Positions 17,510 to 26,380 of a stretch of DNA of 64,000 nucleotides are shown piece after piece; the first letter of the stretch is position 1, and each line of letters starts with the position of its first letter. The translations under genes were made by a program, and so were the position numbers. The notes under the pieces were generated by a model that saw only the letters and a program-made list of their open reading frames with translations, was not told the DNA's origin and searched no databases. Source of the DNA: Streptomyces sp. R44 (lineage in GTDB: Bacteria > Actinomycetota > Actinomycetes > Streptomycetales > Streptomycetaceae); the NCBI RefSeq assembly GCF_041053105.1, contig NZ_CP163444.1:7720501-7784500 (forward strand), read 5' to 3'.

Positions 17510-17886
17510 AGGTGGTGCACCAGCGCTACGTCGCCCACTCCGACGCGCACTACGCGGGGAACCTGGTCGACGGGGCCTTCGGGCTGAAGCTCTTCGGGGA
17601 CGCCGGAACGCACCTGGCGATCACCATCGACGGCCACGAGAGCCTGTTCGCCGGGTATGCGTCGGTCGAGTTCCTCGCCCCGGTCCGCGGCGGCGATGTG
17701 GTCGAGGTCGAGGCGCGCTTGGCGTCGAAGGGAAGGCGCAGCCGGACCGTCGACTTCGAGCTGCGCATCATCTGCAGGTCCGTCGACGACAGTGGCCGGG
17801 CCGAGGTGCTCGCCGAACCCATCGTGGCCACTCGGGCGCGAGGGACGGCCGTCGTTCCGGCCGACACTGCAACGACGACGCCGTGA
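17506..17886 (+). CDS. Hotdog-fold protein, 3-aminobutyryl-CoA ammonia-lyase-like
   Basis: 126 residues. The N-terminal AHSDAHYAGNLVDGAFGLKLFGD and EFLAPVRGGDVVEVEARL segments, and the ending EPIVATRARGTAVVP, match my recollection of the Kal family, which removes ammonia from 3-aminobutyryl-CoA to give crotonyl-CoA in lysine fermentation. The start ATG 17506 overlaps the monooxygenase stop and follows AAGGAG. In this setting it may eliminate ammonia from a beta-aminoacyl-CoA made by one of the acyl-CoA ligases, feeding the enoyl-CoA hydratase. A plain thioesterase function cannot be excluded. Confidence 0.75.
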   Translation: MKVVHQRYVAHSDAHYAGNLVDGAFGLKLFGDAGTHLAITIDGHESLFAGYASVEFLAPVRGGDVVEVEARLASKGRRSRTVDFELRIICRSVDDSGRAEVLAEPIVATRARGTAVVPADTATTTP

Positions 17887-17966
17887 CCGTGGGGGCAGCG
17901 TCGGTCGGCGAGGGCGGTTCGAGATGAACCGCAACAGGTGGCCGTTCACGACGGCTTAGAACAGCG

Positions 17967-17998
17967 TACGGCGGTGGGCCCGCAGGTCCACCGCCGTA
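17967..17998. terminator. Strong hairpin terminator
   Basis: An 11-bp perfect stem (17967-17977 with 17988-17998) around a 10-nt loop lies 80 nt after the hotdog gene. Confidence 0.65.
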
Positions 17999-18057
17999 TC
18001 AGGAGACGCCACCCAGGCGTAAAGGGGAGCAGTTCCCAGCCGGGTGGCTGTCCGCAC

Positions 18058-18090
18058 GTACGGCCCGCCGATTTCGGCGGCAGGCCGTAC
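18058..18090 (+). promoter_or_regulatory. Nested palindrome in the MFS leader
   Basis: Outer arms GTACGGCC (18058-18065) and GGCCGTAC (18083-18090) enclose GCCGA-TT-TCGGC (18067-18078), ending 42 nt before the MFS start. It could be an operator or an attenuating hairpin; no U-tract follows. Confidence 0.4.
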
Positions 18091-18132
18091 TCATGCATGC
18101 GTGGTCCCGCAAACAATCACTCGGAGACTAAC

Positions 18133-19602
18133 ATGACTGAGCACAGCGAACTGAGCGGCCTGGCGGGGGAGTTGAGGGCGGCCAAAGTGCCGCGGAGGGG
18201 GGCGCTCATCGGAGTGGGTGCCCTGCTCGTCATCCTGACCAACGCGATCATGTTCATCCTGCCACCGCTCTTGCCGGTCATCCAGGCGCAGTACGGACTC
18301 ACAACGGTCTCCGCCACCATGTGGATCTTCACTCTGCTCACGTTGGGAGGAGGCGCGGGCTACATCCTGCTTCCCCGACTCGCGGATGTGTCCGGCGACC
18401 GCAACGCGTCCGTGTTCGCCTCCGGGTGTCTCACCGTCGGAGCTCTCATCCCCGCCGTGGGTGACTCGTATCCGGCCCTGCTCATCGGTTCCGCGATCAT
18501 GGGCTTCGGTACCGCGGCCCAGCTGCTGCCCTTGGGCTTTCTGCGGCGGAACCTGGCGGGAGAGGGGATCGTCACGGCGGTTCGCGTGCTGGTCATCGCC
18601 ACAGGAGTCGGGATTGTCGTGGGCATGATTGGCGGTGGGGTCATCGTCGAGAACCTGTCCCTGCGCACCTTCTTCTGTATCCTCGCCGCGGCGTTCGCCG
18701 CGACGACGATCGTCTCGTTCGTGGTCATCCCGCACTCCCCGCCGGCCGAGTCCGTCGGCCGCATCGGCGTGCTCGGCACGGTGTGGATGATCGCGTGGGT
18801 CGCGGCGGTGCTGCTGACGCTGACGCAGGGGCTGGTGTGGGGCAATGCGGCCGTCATTCCGCTGATCGCCGGCGTCGTCGGCGGAGTCCTGTGGGTACGT
18901 GTCGAACGCAGGTCCTCGGTGGCGGTGTTCGACGTGGCGATGCTGAAGTCGCCCCTCGTCACCGCGGCGTCCCTGTCGGTGGCGTTGTTCGGCGCTGTGA
19001 ACGCGGCGTTCCTGTTGCTGCTGAGCACCTACAGCCAGGTCATTCCCGCGTACCTCCCGTCGAAGGACGCCTACGGCCTCGGACGTACCGCGCTGCAGAC
19101 GGGTTGGCTCATGGTGCCCTTCGCGGTGATGTTCGTGGTGGGTGGCAAGGTGGTCGATCGACTGGTCGCCAAGGGGCGCGGTGCTTCAGTGCTGGTGATG
19201 GGTGCTCTCCTCACCGCCGCGGGGCTCGGCTGGCTTGCTCTGGCCCACGACCGCCCGTGGCACTACCTCGTCGGCGCCGGTGTGATCGGCCTCGGATGCA
19301 GCATGGGATATGCGGCCGGTTTCAGCATTGCCCAGATGGCGGTATCCGAGGAGAAAGCCGGGATGGCCGCGGGCGTGGTCGGCACCGCCATGGCGATCGG
19401 CATCGCCTTCGGGTCGGCACTGATCACCGGGGTGCTGAGCGCGTCTGTCGTCCCCGTTCCCGGAACGGACATCGAGGTCGCCGCGGAAAGCCTCTACGGC
19501 ACCGGCTACTGGATCTCGGTCGGCCTGGCCATGTTGATCGTGGTCGCCGTGCTCATCTCGCGAGTGCGCAACGGCCGGCGCGTGCCCGCCGCGGCGTCCT
19601 AG
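18133..19602 (+). CDS. Major facilitator superfamily transporter
   Basis: 489 residues from ATG 18133, with GGAG upstream. About 12-14 hydrophobic helices are visible, with the MFS-like loop RLADVSGDRN between early helices and a duplicated helix pattern. The length and helix count suit drug:H+ antiporter (DHA2-type) or related metabolite carriers. It is separated from the hotdog gene by a terminator, so it may be expressed on its own. Substrate direction cannot be told; it could import the cassette substrate or export a toxic intermediate. Confidence 0.82.
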   Translation: MTEHSELSGLAGELRAAKVPRRGALIGVGALLVILTNAIMFILPPLLPVIQAQYGLTTVSATMWIFTLLTLGGGAGYILLPRLADVSGDRNASVFASGCLTVGALIPAVGDSYPALLIGSAIMGFGTAAQLLPLGFLRRNLAGEGIVTAVRVLVIATGVGIVVGMIGGGVIVENLSLRTFFCILAAAFAATTIVSFVVIPHSPPAESVGRIGVLGTVWMIAWVAAVLLTLTQGLVWGNAAVIPLIAGVVGGVLWVRVERRSSVAVFDVAMLKSPLVTAASLSVALFGAVNAAFLLLLSTYSQVIPAYLPSKDAYGLGRTALQTGWLMVPFAVMFVVGGKVVDRLVAKGRGASVLVMGALLTAAGLGWLALAHDRPWHYLVGAGVIGLGCSMGYAAGFSIAQMAVSEEKAGMAAGVVGTAMAIGIAFGSALITGVLSASVVPVPGTDIEVAAESLYGTGYWISVGLAMLIVVAVLISRVRNGRRVPAAAS

Positions 19603-19666
19603 ATCGACCATGGTTCCGAGACGAACGCCGCAGCGTGCAGCCCCCACTCGTCCAGCTTTCCTCGGA

Positions 19667-19710
19667 AGATCTTCAAGAAGTCCTCGCCCGCGGGGTGCTG
19701 ACCTGCGCAG
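19667..19710. repeat. 44-bp repeat, copy 1
   Basis: Matches 47456-47499 at 42 of 44 positions. It ends in the palindrome ACCTGCGCAGGT (19701-19712). The second copy lies at the broken start of a CorA fragment, so both mark recombined DNA. Confidence 0.7.
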
Positions 19711-19842
19711 GTAGACGTCTAGGGGGTGCTGGCCTGCGGCGTTGCTCCGTTCCGGGGCTGGGAGCTGCTGGGGGTGCCGGACGGCCGCCCCGTGCTCAGA
19801 CTCGTCTGACGAGCTGTGCGCGGGACGGTGCGGTTCGGATGA

Positions 19843-20229
19843 TCAGGCTGCCTTGGGCTGGGAGTCGGCGAGGTCGTTCAGGACCGCGTTGACCACGGGC
19901 CAGCACATGTCCAGGGTGTCGCGGTCCGGGGCGTGAGCCTCCCGAATCTCGGCGCGCGGATGAACAAAGTTGCGGTACTTGCGCAACTCGTGGCAGAAGC
20001 GTTCGACGTCGGCCCCGATCCAGCCGGCGTCGTGGCAGGTCTTGATCAGGGAATCCAGGCTCACCCTGTCGGGGGAGGTGCGGCCGAGCAGGGAGGCGTC
20101 GCGCTCGTGAACGACGTGGACGAGGACGCCTTCGAGGAGGCTGCCGAGCATGACGATGGCGTCCACATGGGCGCCGTTGGCGTAGCAGGTGTGGGCCTCG
20201 TCCAGGCGGTGCTGGAGGAGGTCGGCCAT
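19843..20229 (-). pseudogene. HEPN/DUF4145-like fragment
   Basis: A 128-residue alpha-helical stretch from ATG 20229. It has HRLDEAHTCYANGAHVDAIVMLGSLLEGVL and, near the end, LRKYRNFVHP, the RN..(x)H signature common in HEPN and DUF4145-type domains. Such domains are often C-terminal parts of larger defence or regulatory proteins. Upstream the frame runs into unrelated fragments, so it is probably a truncated end; a small intact gene is the alternative. Confidence 0.45.
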
Positions 20230-20308
20230 TTTCTGGTGGCTCCGAGGACAGGAGCGCCAGCAGCACGATGGCCATGACCACCCCAGGGAGAGCAACATCC
20301 CGTCGTAG

Positions 20309-20428
20309 CGGAGCCTGCTGCCGCGGCACGCGGTGGAACAGTCCGCCGTCGTCGCGGCCTCCCGCTACCTGCCCAGTGGATCCCGCGCCGGCGTGGGCGG
20401 CGACTGGTACGACGTGATCCCGCACCGC
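20309..20428 (+). pseudogene. SpoIIE/PP2C-type phosphatase fragment
   Basis: About 40 codons directly after a TAG. The residues RSLLPRH, ASRYLPSG and AGVGGDWYDVI are the start of the SpoIIE-type phosphatase domain found in Streptomyces GAF/PAS regulators. It breaks off at about 20428 where an antisense regulator fragment begins. Confidence 0.55.
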
Positions 20429-20692
20429 GTTGCGGGCGAACCTCCGAGCGAGCTCGACGGACTGGGGCGGGGGCGCGACCTCTACCGCTTCCGGGCCGTG
20501 CTCGAGCACTGCCAGGAGCGCGGTGACGTGCCCGGCCGTCTCCTCGGACGCGAAAGCGGCGATGTCCTCGTACCGCCACAGCTCGGGGAGCTCGCTGCGG
20601 GTGAACCGCAACATGGCGTCGACCGCCTCGTCCGTCCGAGGCCTGAGCTCCAGAGCCAGACGGCGGAAGAAGGCGTCGACATCGGTCCCCAT
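20424..20692 (-). pseudogene. PucR/RsbRD-type regulator N-terminal fragment
   Basis: About 90 residues from ATG 20692 (MGTDVDAFFRRLALELRP, then ELWRYEDIAAFASEETAGH) look like the N-terminal RsbRD-like helical domain of PucR-type regulators. It is cut at about 20424, and the C-terminal helix-turn-helix is missing. It meets the phosphatase fragment on the other strand. Confidence 0.5.
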
Positions 20693-21163
20693 ACGGGCAT
20701 TGTCCGGAAGCCAGCGGGCATCTGCCACCGGGTGAGGGAGGGGCAGGCTCCGACCCCCGGGGCGATTGCAGTTCGTGACCAATCGTGCGTAAGTTCGAAA
20801 TTGATTCCACGTTGGCTTTGTTCGCACCGTCTGTCGTGCCCGCCTCTCCGACGCCCCGGCCCCACAGGCCGGCTGCGGGAGCCACCCGGGACCAGCAGAG
20901 CCTCACGCGGGCCACGGTGGGACCGGTGCTGTCACCCCATCCGTACCCTCGCTGCCCAGAGGCTTCCGGGCACTCTCGCTCCGTCCCTCTCATCCCGGCT
21001 CCGCCCAGAGGTCCGCCCGCACCAACACGTGACGACGGCCCCGACGGTGCTGCACGGCGCGTCCGGCGAATGTTTCTGGTCGTCAATACGGTGCTCCTTG
21101 CCGTAGGCGTCGTACTTTTCTGCTCCACAACGCTTTCCGGGGCCCCGTTCGCGGGCGCCTCGC

Positions 21164-21700
21164 GTGCGTCGCCGGGCCGCGGGTGCGGGCGCCAAGCACC
21201 GGCTGGTATTCACCGATCGGGTGGTCGCGACACTGACCCATCTGCGATGCGATCTCCCCCAAGCCGTTCTGGGTCCGCTGTTCGGGATCGACCGCTCCAC
21301 GATCACCCGGGCGGTGGCGGAGATGCGTGCTCTGCTCGCGCGCCGCGGTTTTGCGGTGCCGGACCGTCCGGGCCTACGGCTGCGGACCCTCGCAGACGTC
21401 TTCGCTTACGCGCAGGCCGAAGGCGCGGCCTTGCGGCTGGATGCCACCGATTTCCAGTCCGTCGTCCGGTCGGTCACCGGGGCTGGCGGCGGGCCTTCGT
21501 GTCCGGCAAGAGGAAGCGGAACACTATGAAGGCCACCGTCGTCGCGGACGGACACGGCCGCACCCTGTGGGCCGGCAACCTCCGCCCGGGACGCATGCAG
21601 GACGCCACCGCCATCCGCGGCGAAGGCGTCGACGGCCGCTTCCGCCAGTTTTTCGACGTTCAAGTTCTACTTGCTGAAGGGTATTTGGGCTTCCGGCGGG
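21164..21700 (+). pseudogene. Frameshifted IS5-type transposase remnant
   Basis: The first frame has a helix-turn-helix (LFGIDRSTITRAVAEMRALL) and LRLRTLADVFAYA; near 21458 the frame changes and continues FVSGKRKRNTMKATVVADGHG and RPGRMQDATAIRGEG, the DDE region of the same transposase type. It stops at about 21700 without the third acidic residue region. No terminal repeats were found, so it is a dead remnant. Confidence 0.65.
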
Positions 21701-21956
21701 ATTGCGCCGCCCGGCGGAACCCTCCCAGACGCCTACCTCGCCATCGCCGGCCTTGTCTCCGACCGCGCCTCCACACCTGAACCAGGCCCCAGCCCAGGCC
21801 AGCGCGTCCCCACCGCAATCACGCACCAACTCGTAACCACCGGCGGGGAGATCTCAGCTGCCGTCACACGCCAGTTCGTCAGCGCTCGCAGTCACTTGAC
21901 CGACCGCGGAGCACCGACGACGGACTGTTCCGGTGGCCGGTGTGGGCGTGCGAGCG

Positions 21957-22847
21957 CTATGTGGTGCGGAACCGCTCCCGCTCGACCTCCATGACCAGTC
22001 CCGCACCGATCAGCCGCTCCAAGTGCTGCACCGCGGTCCGCCGCTCGACCGGTCCCACGTGGGAGCCCTCGACGTCGGGACGGTAGACGAGGCGGTGTCC
22101 GGCGATCTCCTCGACGGTGCGCGGCTCGTCGAGGAACGCCAAGAGTGCCGCGTCCCGCCTCTCCACCACTCGGGCGAAGGCGTCGAGCCGTGCGGAGAAC
22201 TCGCTCGCGCCCTCGATCACGCCCCTCTGGTGGGCCGTGCCGTACCACCGGACGTCGATCTCCCGGCAGCGGCCCATGGAAGCCTCGAAGTCCGCGAGGC
22301 TGCTGCCGGTGTCTCCGTAGTAGGGGCCGAACGACGTCAGGTCGATGTCCGCCACGTACAGGAAGCCGTCCGGTTCGATGAGGAAACCGCAGTGGCCCGC
22401 CGTGTGACCGGGCAGGTGGACGACGGTCACGGTGCGGCCGCCGAGGTCGAACACGGTTCCGTCGGCGAACCCCGTCGCGTCGGTCCGGTCCCGTACGTGG
22501 AATCGGTCGCGCAGTATCGCGTCGGTGTGCGCGGTGGCGTCCGGCGGGAGACCGTAACCGGTGGCCATGACCTCGCGGGAGCACAGTGCGGCGAGGTCGC
22601 CGTCGTGGATGCGGACGGGCACCTCGTAGCCGCCGAGGCCCGCGACGTGGTCCTCGTGGGCGTGGCTCACCAGGACCGCGTCCGCCGGCGGCGCCGCTCC
22701 GACGAGCGACAGCGACGGGTCGATGACCAGCGTCTCGGCAGTGCCGCGTACGAGGACGGAATTCGCGTACGGGTAGGCGCCCCGCTCGGCTCCGACGAGC
22801 ACGGTGACCCCGTCGTACTTTTCTTCCGTGTACCCCGGTTTCGTCAT
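21957..22847 (-). CDS. MBL-fold metallo-hydrolase
   Basis: 296 residues. The metal-binding motif is SHAHEDHVAG (HxHxDH), followed by HLPGHTAGHCGF and YVADIDLTSFGPYYGD, which supply the later His and Asp ligands. A C-terminal helical region of about 80 residues (RRTAVQHLERLIGAGLV) resembles the winged-helix tail of glyoxalase-like MBL proteins. It would hydrolyse a thioester, lactone or similar bond. It is intact, lies beside the truncated symporter of cassette B on the same strand, and may be its operon partner. Confidence 0.82.
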   Translation of the reverse strand: MTKPGYTEEKYDGVTVLVGAERGAYPYANSVLVRGTAETLVIDPSLSLVGAAPPADAVLVSHAHEDHVAGLGGYEVPVRIHDGDLAALCSREVMATGYGLPPDATAHTDAILRDRFHVRDRTDATGFADGTVFDLGGRTVTVVHLPGHTAGHCGFLIEPDGFLYVADIDLTSFGPYYGDTGSSLADFEASMGRCREIDVRWYGTAHQRGVIEGASEFSARLDAFARVVERRDAALLAFLDEPRTVEEIAGHRLVYRPDVEGSHVGPVERRTAVQHLERLIGAGLVMEVERERFRTT

Positions 22848-22961
22848 GGTCGGTGCTCCTTCTGGTGCGGCTCTCGTGCTGGTCGGATCGGGCTTACTGG
22901 CTTGGTGAGGACAGGTCTGCCGGGCGGGACGAAGGGAACGGCCCTGCAGGCCGGCCGCGCA

Positions 22962-23680
22962 CTACCTCTTCGCCTGCTCGTACGCGGCCCGCCGGGAACT
23001 CTGTCCGGTGCGGGCCGGCGGCCTCGTGCTGCCCAGCCAGCCGAGGAGGAACGCCGCCGGGACCGAGATCAGGCCGGTGGTGTGGAACGGGTACCAGTCG
23101 AAGGACACGTCTGGCCACAGCGCGTATGTGCTGCCGGAGACGGTGGGCGAGAAGAGGGTGAGGACGGTGCACAGGGACAGACCCCCGTACACGCACCACA
23201 GCAGCCCCCGGCGGTTGAACCCCGGCCAGAAGAAGGAGTAGATCAGCACAGGGAAGACGCAGGTCGCCGTGACGCCCAGCGAGAACGTGATCAGGAACTC
23301 GACGGGATAGCGGTGGAAGGCGGTGGAGAGCGACAGCCCTGCGACGCACAGGACGACGACAGCGGAGCGAAGCGCCCACACCTGTTGGGTGTCGGTAAGG
23401 GGGCGCCCCGCCCGGGCGAGGGCATCGTGTGTGAGGGAGACCGCGGCTGCGAAAGTCATGCTGGTCACCACCGTCAACACGGCGAGGAAGGCGACACAGG
23501 CCACAACGGTGATGATCACGACGCGTGCGGTCGATCCGTTTCCGAAGAGGCCGGAGGCGAGCAGGATCGGGGCCGCTTGGCCGTTCGCGTCGACCGCGCC
23601 GATCTGTCCGCTGCCGACCACGGCGGCCGCCGCGAAGCCGGTCGTGATCAGGAGCAGGTAGAAGACCGCGGTCAGCCCGC
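22962..23680 (-). pseudogene. Truncated SSS symporter, C-terminal part
   Basis: About 238 residues closely matching the symporter at 1-726, from FYLLLITTGFAAAAVVG to the tail. The N-terminal half is missing: upstream of about 23680 the DNA becomes the start of an FAD oxidoreductase in another frame. A deletion has joined two genes that both ran on this strand. It cannot encode a working carrier. Confidence 0.78.
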
Positions 23681-23884
23681 GCCGTATCCGCAGAACTCCG
23701 ATTCCAGCAGGACGGCGTCGACGCCGTGCTCCGCGAGGCGGAGCACGGTCGCCATGCCCGCGAGTCCGCCGCCGATGACCGCGACAGAGCAGGTGAGGCT
23801 CTCCGTCAGCGACGGGCGGACGTCGGTGGGCGGATCGACCCATCCGGTGAACGTGGTGTAGGTCGTGTTCGCGGTGGCGCTCAT
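23672..23884 (-). pseudogene. Truncated FAD oxidoreductase, N-terminal 70 residues
   Basis: It starts TYTTFTGWVDPPTDVRPSL and has the Rossmann motif VAVIGGGLAGMATVLRLAE, matching residues 1-70 of the intact enzyme at 1027-2373, then stops two codons after CGYG. Its ATG overlaps the membrane-protein stop as ATGA. Only the dinucleotide-binding start survives, so cassette B lacks this oxidase; the amine oxidase at 27269 may replace it. Confidence 0.8.
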
Positions 23885-24585
23885 GCGATGTCAACTCCTG
23901 TGACGGTGGTCGGGGCGACCGGGACGTGGCCTGCGTCGATCCTCTCGTCGTGAGCAGCGAAGGCGGCATACGCCCGGTAGATGACGAGCATCGCCAGGCC
24001 CCAGGTGAACAGCGCGAGGATGTAGAACCGGGTGTGGTCGGCGTCGTCGCCGGGGATTCGCCAGAAGTCGTAGACCGACGCGACGACCACGTTCAGCGCG
24101 GTGGCGCCGGCCACCCACGCGGCGTGGGCGCGCTCGCCGAACTTCCAGAGACGCCACGCGAAATAGCACAGGAAGCCAGAGGCCGCGAGTGCGGTGATCA
24201 GGAAGAACACCTTGCCCGGCGTTCCGATCTCCTCGGCGAACTCGGAGAGCAGGACCCCGAGGATCGCGGCCAGGGCGAAGGCGCCTACCTCGACTCGGGC
24301 TGTGGGCTTGTACCTGTGGGTGACGGCCAGCAATCCGAGGATCAGGATCAGCGTGAACCCGATCGAGCGCGAGAACGCGTCCAGGAAGAAGGCGATGTGG
24401 TGCATCGGGGAATGGGGACCGGCCTTGGTCACCCCATAGATCAGGAAATTTGTCCCGGATACGCCCATGATGATCCATTCGAGGCCGATCAAATAGTTGT
24501 GATGGCCTCTGATGAACTTCACACCGCAGATGAATCCGACGGCGACCATCCAGATGTCCGACGCGGCGAACAGTACGTCGCGCAT
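23881..24585 (-). CDS. Conserved multi-pass membrane protein, cassette B copy
   Basis: 234 residues from ATG 24585 with AAGGAGG 9 nt upstream. It has about seven helices and shares GLEWII, SG.NFLIYG, FSRSIGFTLIL, VTHRYKP and IPGDDADHTRFYI with the protein at 9139-9855. The family is not recognised. It diverges from the monooxygenase gene at 24869 across a 283-bp gap with several palindromes, and was once coupled to the now broken FAD oxidoreductase. Confidence 0.75.
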   Translation of the reverse strand: MRDVLFAASDIWMVAVGFICGVKFIRGHHNYLIGLEWIIMGVSGTNFLIYGVTKAGPHSPMHHIAFFLDAFSRSIGFTLILILGLLAVTHRYKPTARVEVGAFALAAILGVLLSEFAEEIGTPGKVFFLITALAASGFLCYFAWRLWKFGERAHAAWVAGATALNVVVASVYDFWRIPGDDADHTRFYILALFTWGLAMLVIYRAYAAFAAHDERIDAGHVPVAPTTVTGVDIA

Positions 24586-24725
24586 GGCAGCGCCTCCTTG
24601 CGGGTGACCGTGATCTGGTGTGGCTTCCACAGTGGCGTGCCTGCGAGGACGCCCGCTACGCCGACGTGCACCCATGTGTCGCGACTGCCGCAGCACACTG
24701 CACCACGACTACGCCATAGGTGCGG

Positions 24726-24789
24726 CACCGCAATGACTCGGGCAGTGCACTGTGCACCACGCCGTCACGCAGGACGGGGCATTGCGGTG
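24726..24789. promoter_or_regulatory. Palindromic control region between divergent cassette B operons
   Basis: An outer inverted repeat CACCGCAATG (24726-24735) / CATTGCGGTG (24780-24789) brackets the dyad GTGCAC-T-GTGCAC (24745-24757). It has no match in cassette A. It may bind the PucR-type regulator encoded at 38256-39476; that link is inference. Confidence 0.5.
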
Positions 24790-24868
24790 TAGAGCCACGG
24801 CCGCCGCGGCGGGCACCGTGGAATCACACACCGACGTGATCACCACGCAAAGACGGAAAGGCGGCGCG

Positions 24869-26380
24869 ATGAACGCATCGAAGCACCGACCCGAGGAATT
24901 CGACATCGTCATCATCGGTGCCGGCATCTCCGGCATCGGAGCCGCGCGGTACTTCGTCGAGACGTTTCCCGGCAAACGCGTCGTCGTGTTCGAAGGGCGC
25001 GACAACATCGGCGGCACCTGGGACCTTTTCAAGTACCCCGGCATCCGATCCGATTCCGACCTGCACACCTTCGGCTACGAGTTCAAGCCCTGGAGGGACC
25101 GCGCCGCCATCGCGGAAGCCCCCAAGATCCTGAACTACCTGCGCGAGACGATCGATGAGAACGATCTGGGCGGTCTCATCCGCCTCGGGCACAGCGTGCG
25201 GCGCGCGGAATGGTCGAGCGCCGACGCGCGCTGGACGATCGACGTGCACACCGCCGACGGCGACAAGCGTGTCACCGCCAACTGGATCTTCGCAGGCACC
25301 GGGTACTACCGCTACGACGAGGGCTACACCCCGCATTTCGAGGGCCGCGAGGACTTCGCCGGCGACATCATTCACCCGCAGCACTGGCCCGAGGGCTACG
25401 ACTACGCGGACAAGAAGGTCGTCGTGATCGGAAGCGGCGCGACCGCCGTGACGCTGATCCCGTCACTGCTGACCGGCGAGGGCGCCGCCGCCCACGTGAC
25501 CATGCTCCAGCGCACCCCCACGTACGTGATGCCCTGGCCGAAGGTCGATTCCCTCGCGCTCCTGCTCACCCGGCTCTTCGGCGAACGCCGCGGTTACGCG
25601 ATGACCCGGTTCAACAACATCTGGATCGATCGGGGCGTGGTCAAGTCGCTCCGCACGTTCCCACGCCTGGGCCGCGCACTCATCCGGCGCATCAACAAGA
25701 AGTCGCTGCCCAAGGGCTACGACGTGGACACCCACTTCAACCCGCCCTACGACCCGTGGGACCAGCGCCTGTGTCTTTCCCCCGACGGCGACTTCTTCGC
25801 CGTACTGCGCGACGGCAGCGCCTCGATCGTCACCGACCGGATCACGCGTTTCACCGAGTCGGGGATCCGGCTCGAGTCGGGCGAGCACCTCGACGCCGAC
25901 GTGATCGTCACCGCGACCGGCCTCAACGTGCGCCTGCTCGGCGGCATCGACCTGGTGGTCGACGGTGCGCCGGTGAACCTCGCCGACTGCGTCGTCTACC
26001 GCGGCACCCTGCTCTCGGGGGTTCCCAACCTCGCCATCGCCATCGGCTACACGACCTCGTCGTGGACGCTGAAGATCGGCATCTTGTGCCGCTACTTCTG
26101 CAAGCTGGTCGGACACATGGACGCCTTCGGCTACGACAGCGTCGTCGTCGAGGCCGATCCCGCCATGGAGACGCGGCCGGTCATGGACCTCAGCGCGGGT
26201 TACGCGCAACGGGCCCGCGAGACCACCCCGAAGCAGGGCACGGGCACGTGGCAGATGTCGATGTCGTACCCGCAGGACGCCAAGCTGCTGCGCGGCCCCC
26301 TGCTGGACGACGCGCTCAAGTTCGGCTCCACCACTGACGAAAGTGCACCCTCGACAGCACGGGAGGCCATGCGTGCCTGA
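24869..26380 (+). CDS. EthA-type Baeyer-Villiger monooxygenase
   Basis: 503 residues from ATG 24869. FAD motif GAGISGIGAARYF, then GGTWDLFKYPGIRSDSD, the canonical fingerprint FAGDIIHPQHWP (F163, G165, H169, W173, P174) and the NADPH motif VIGSGATAVTLIP. The pattern resembles mycobacterial EthA, which inserts oxygen beside ketones and activates ethionamide. It overlaps the alpha/beta hydrolase gene by 8 nt, so ketone-to-ester oxidation followed by ester cleavage is a natural pair. Cassette A has a different monooxygenase in the same functional slot. Confidence 0.88.
   Translation: MNASKHRPEEFDIVIIGAGISGIGAARYFVETFPGKRVVVFEGRDNIGGTWDLFKYPGIRSDSDLHTFGYEFKPWRDRAAIAEAPKILNYLRETIDENDLGGLIRLGHSVRRAEWSSADARWTIDVHTADGDKRVTANWIFAGTGYYRYDEGYTPHFEGREDFAGDIIHPQHWPEGYDYADKKVVVIGSGATAVTLIPSLLTGEGAAAHVTMLQRTPTYVMPWPKVDSLALLLTRLFGERRGYAMTRFNNIWIDRGVVKSLRTFPRLGRALIRRINKKSLPKGYDVDTHFNPPYDPWDQRLCLSPDGDFFAVLRDGSASIVTDRITRFTESGIRLESGEHLDADVIVTATGLNVRLLGGIDLVVDGAPVNLADCVVYRGTLLSGVPNLAIAIGYTTSSWTLKIGILCRYFCKLVGHMDAFGYDSVVVEADPAMETRPVMDLSAGYAQRARETTPKQGTGTWQMSMSYPQDAKLLRGPLLDDALKFGSTTDESAPSTAREAMRA

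Larger units (their letters stand above)
19603..21956. other. Gene-poor mosaic of decayed fragments
   Basis: This 2.3-kb stretch has no intact gene I trust. It contains a 44-bp repeat also found at 47456, three protein fragments in both orientations that meet at about 20425, and a frameshifted transposase. From 20760 to 21130 and 21700 to 21950 I see nothing recognisable. It separates cassettes A and B and was probably shaped by insertion and deletion. Confidence 0.6.
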
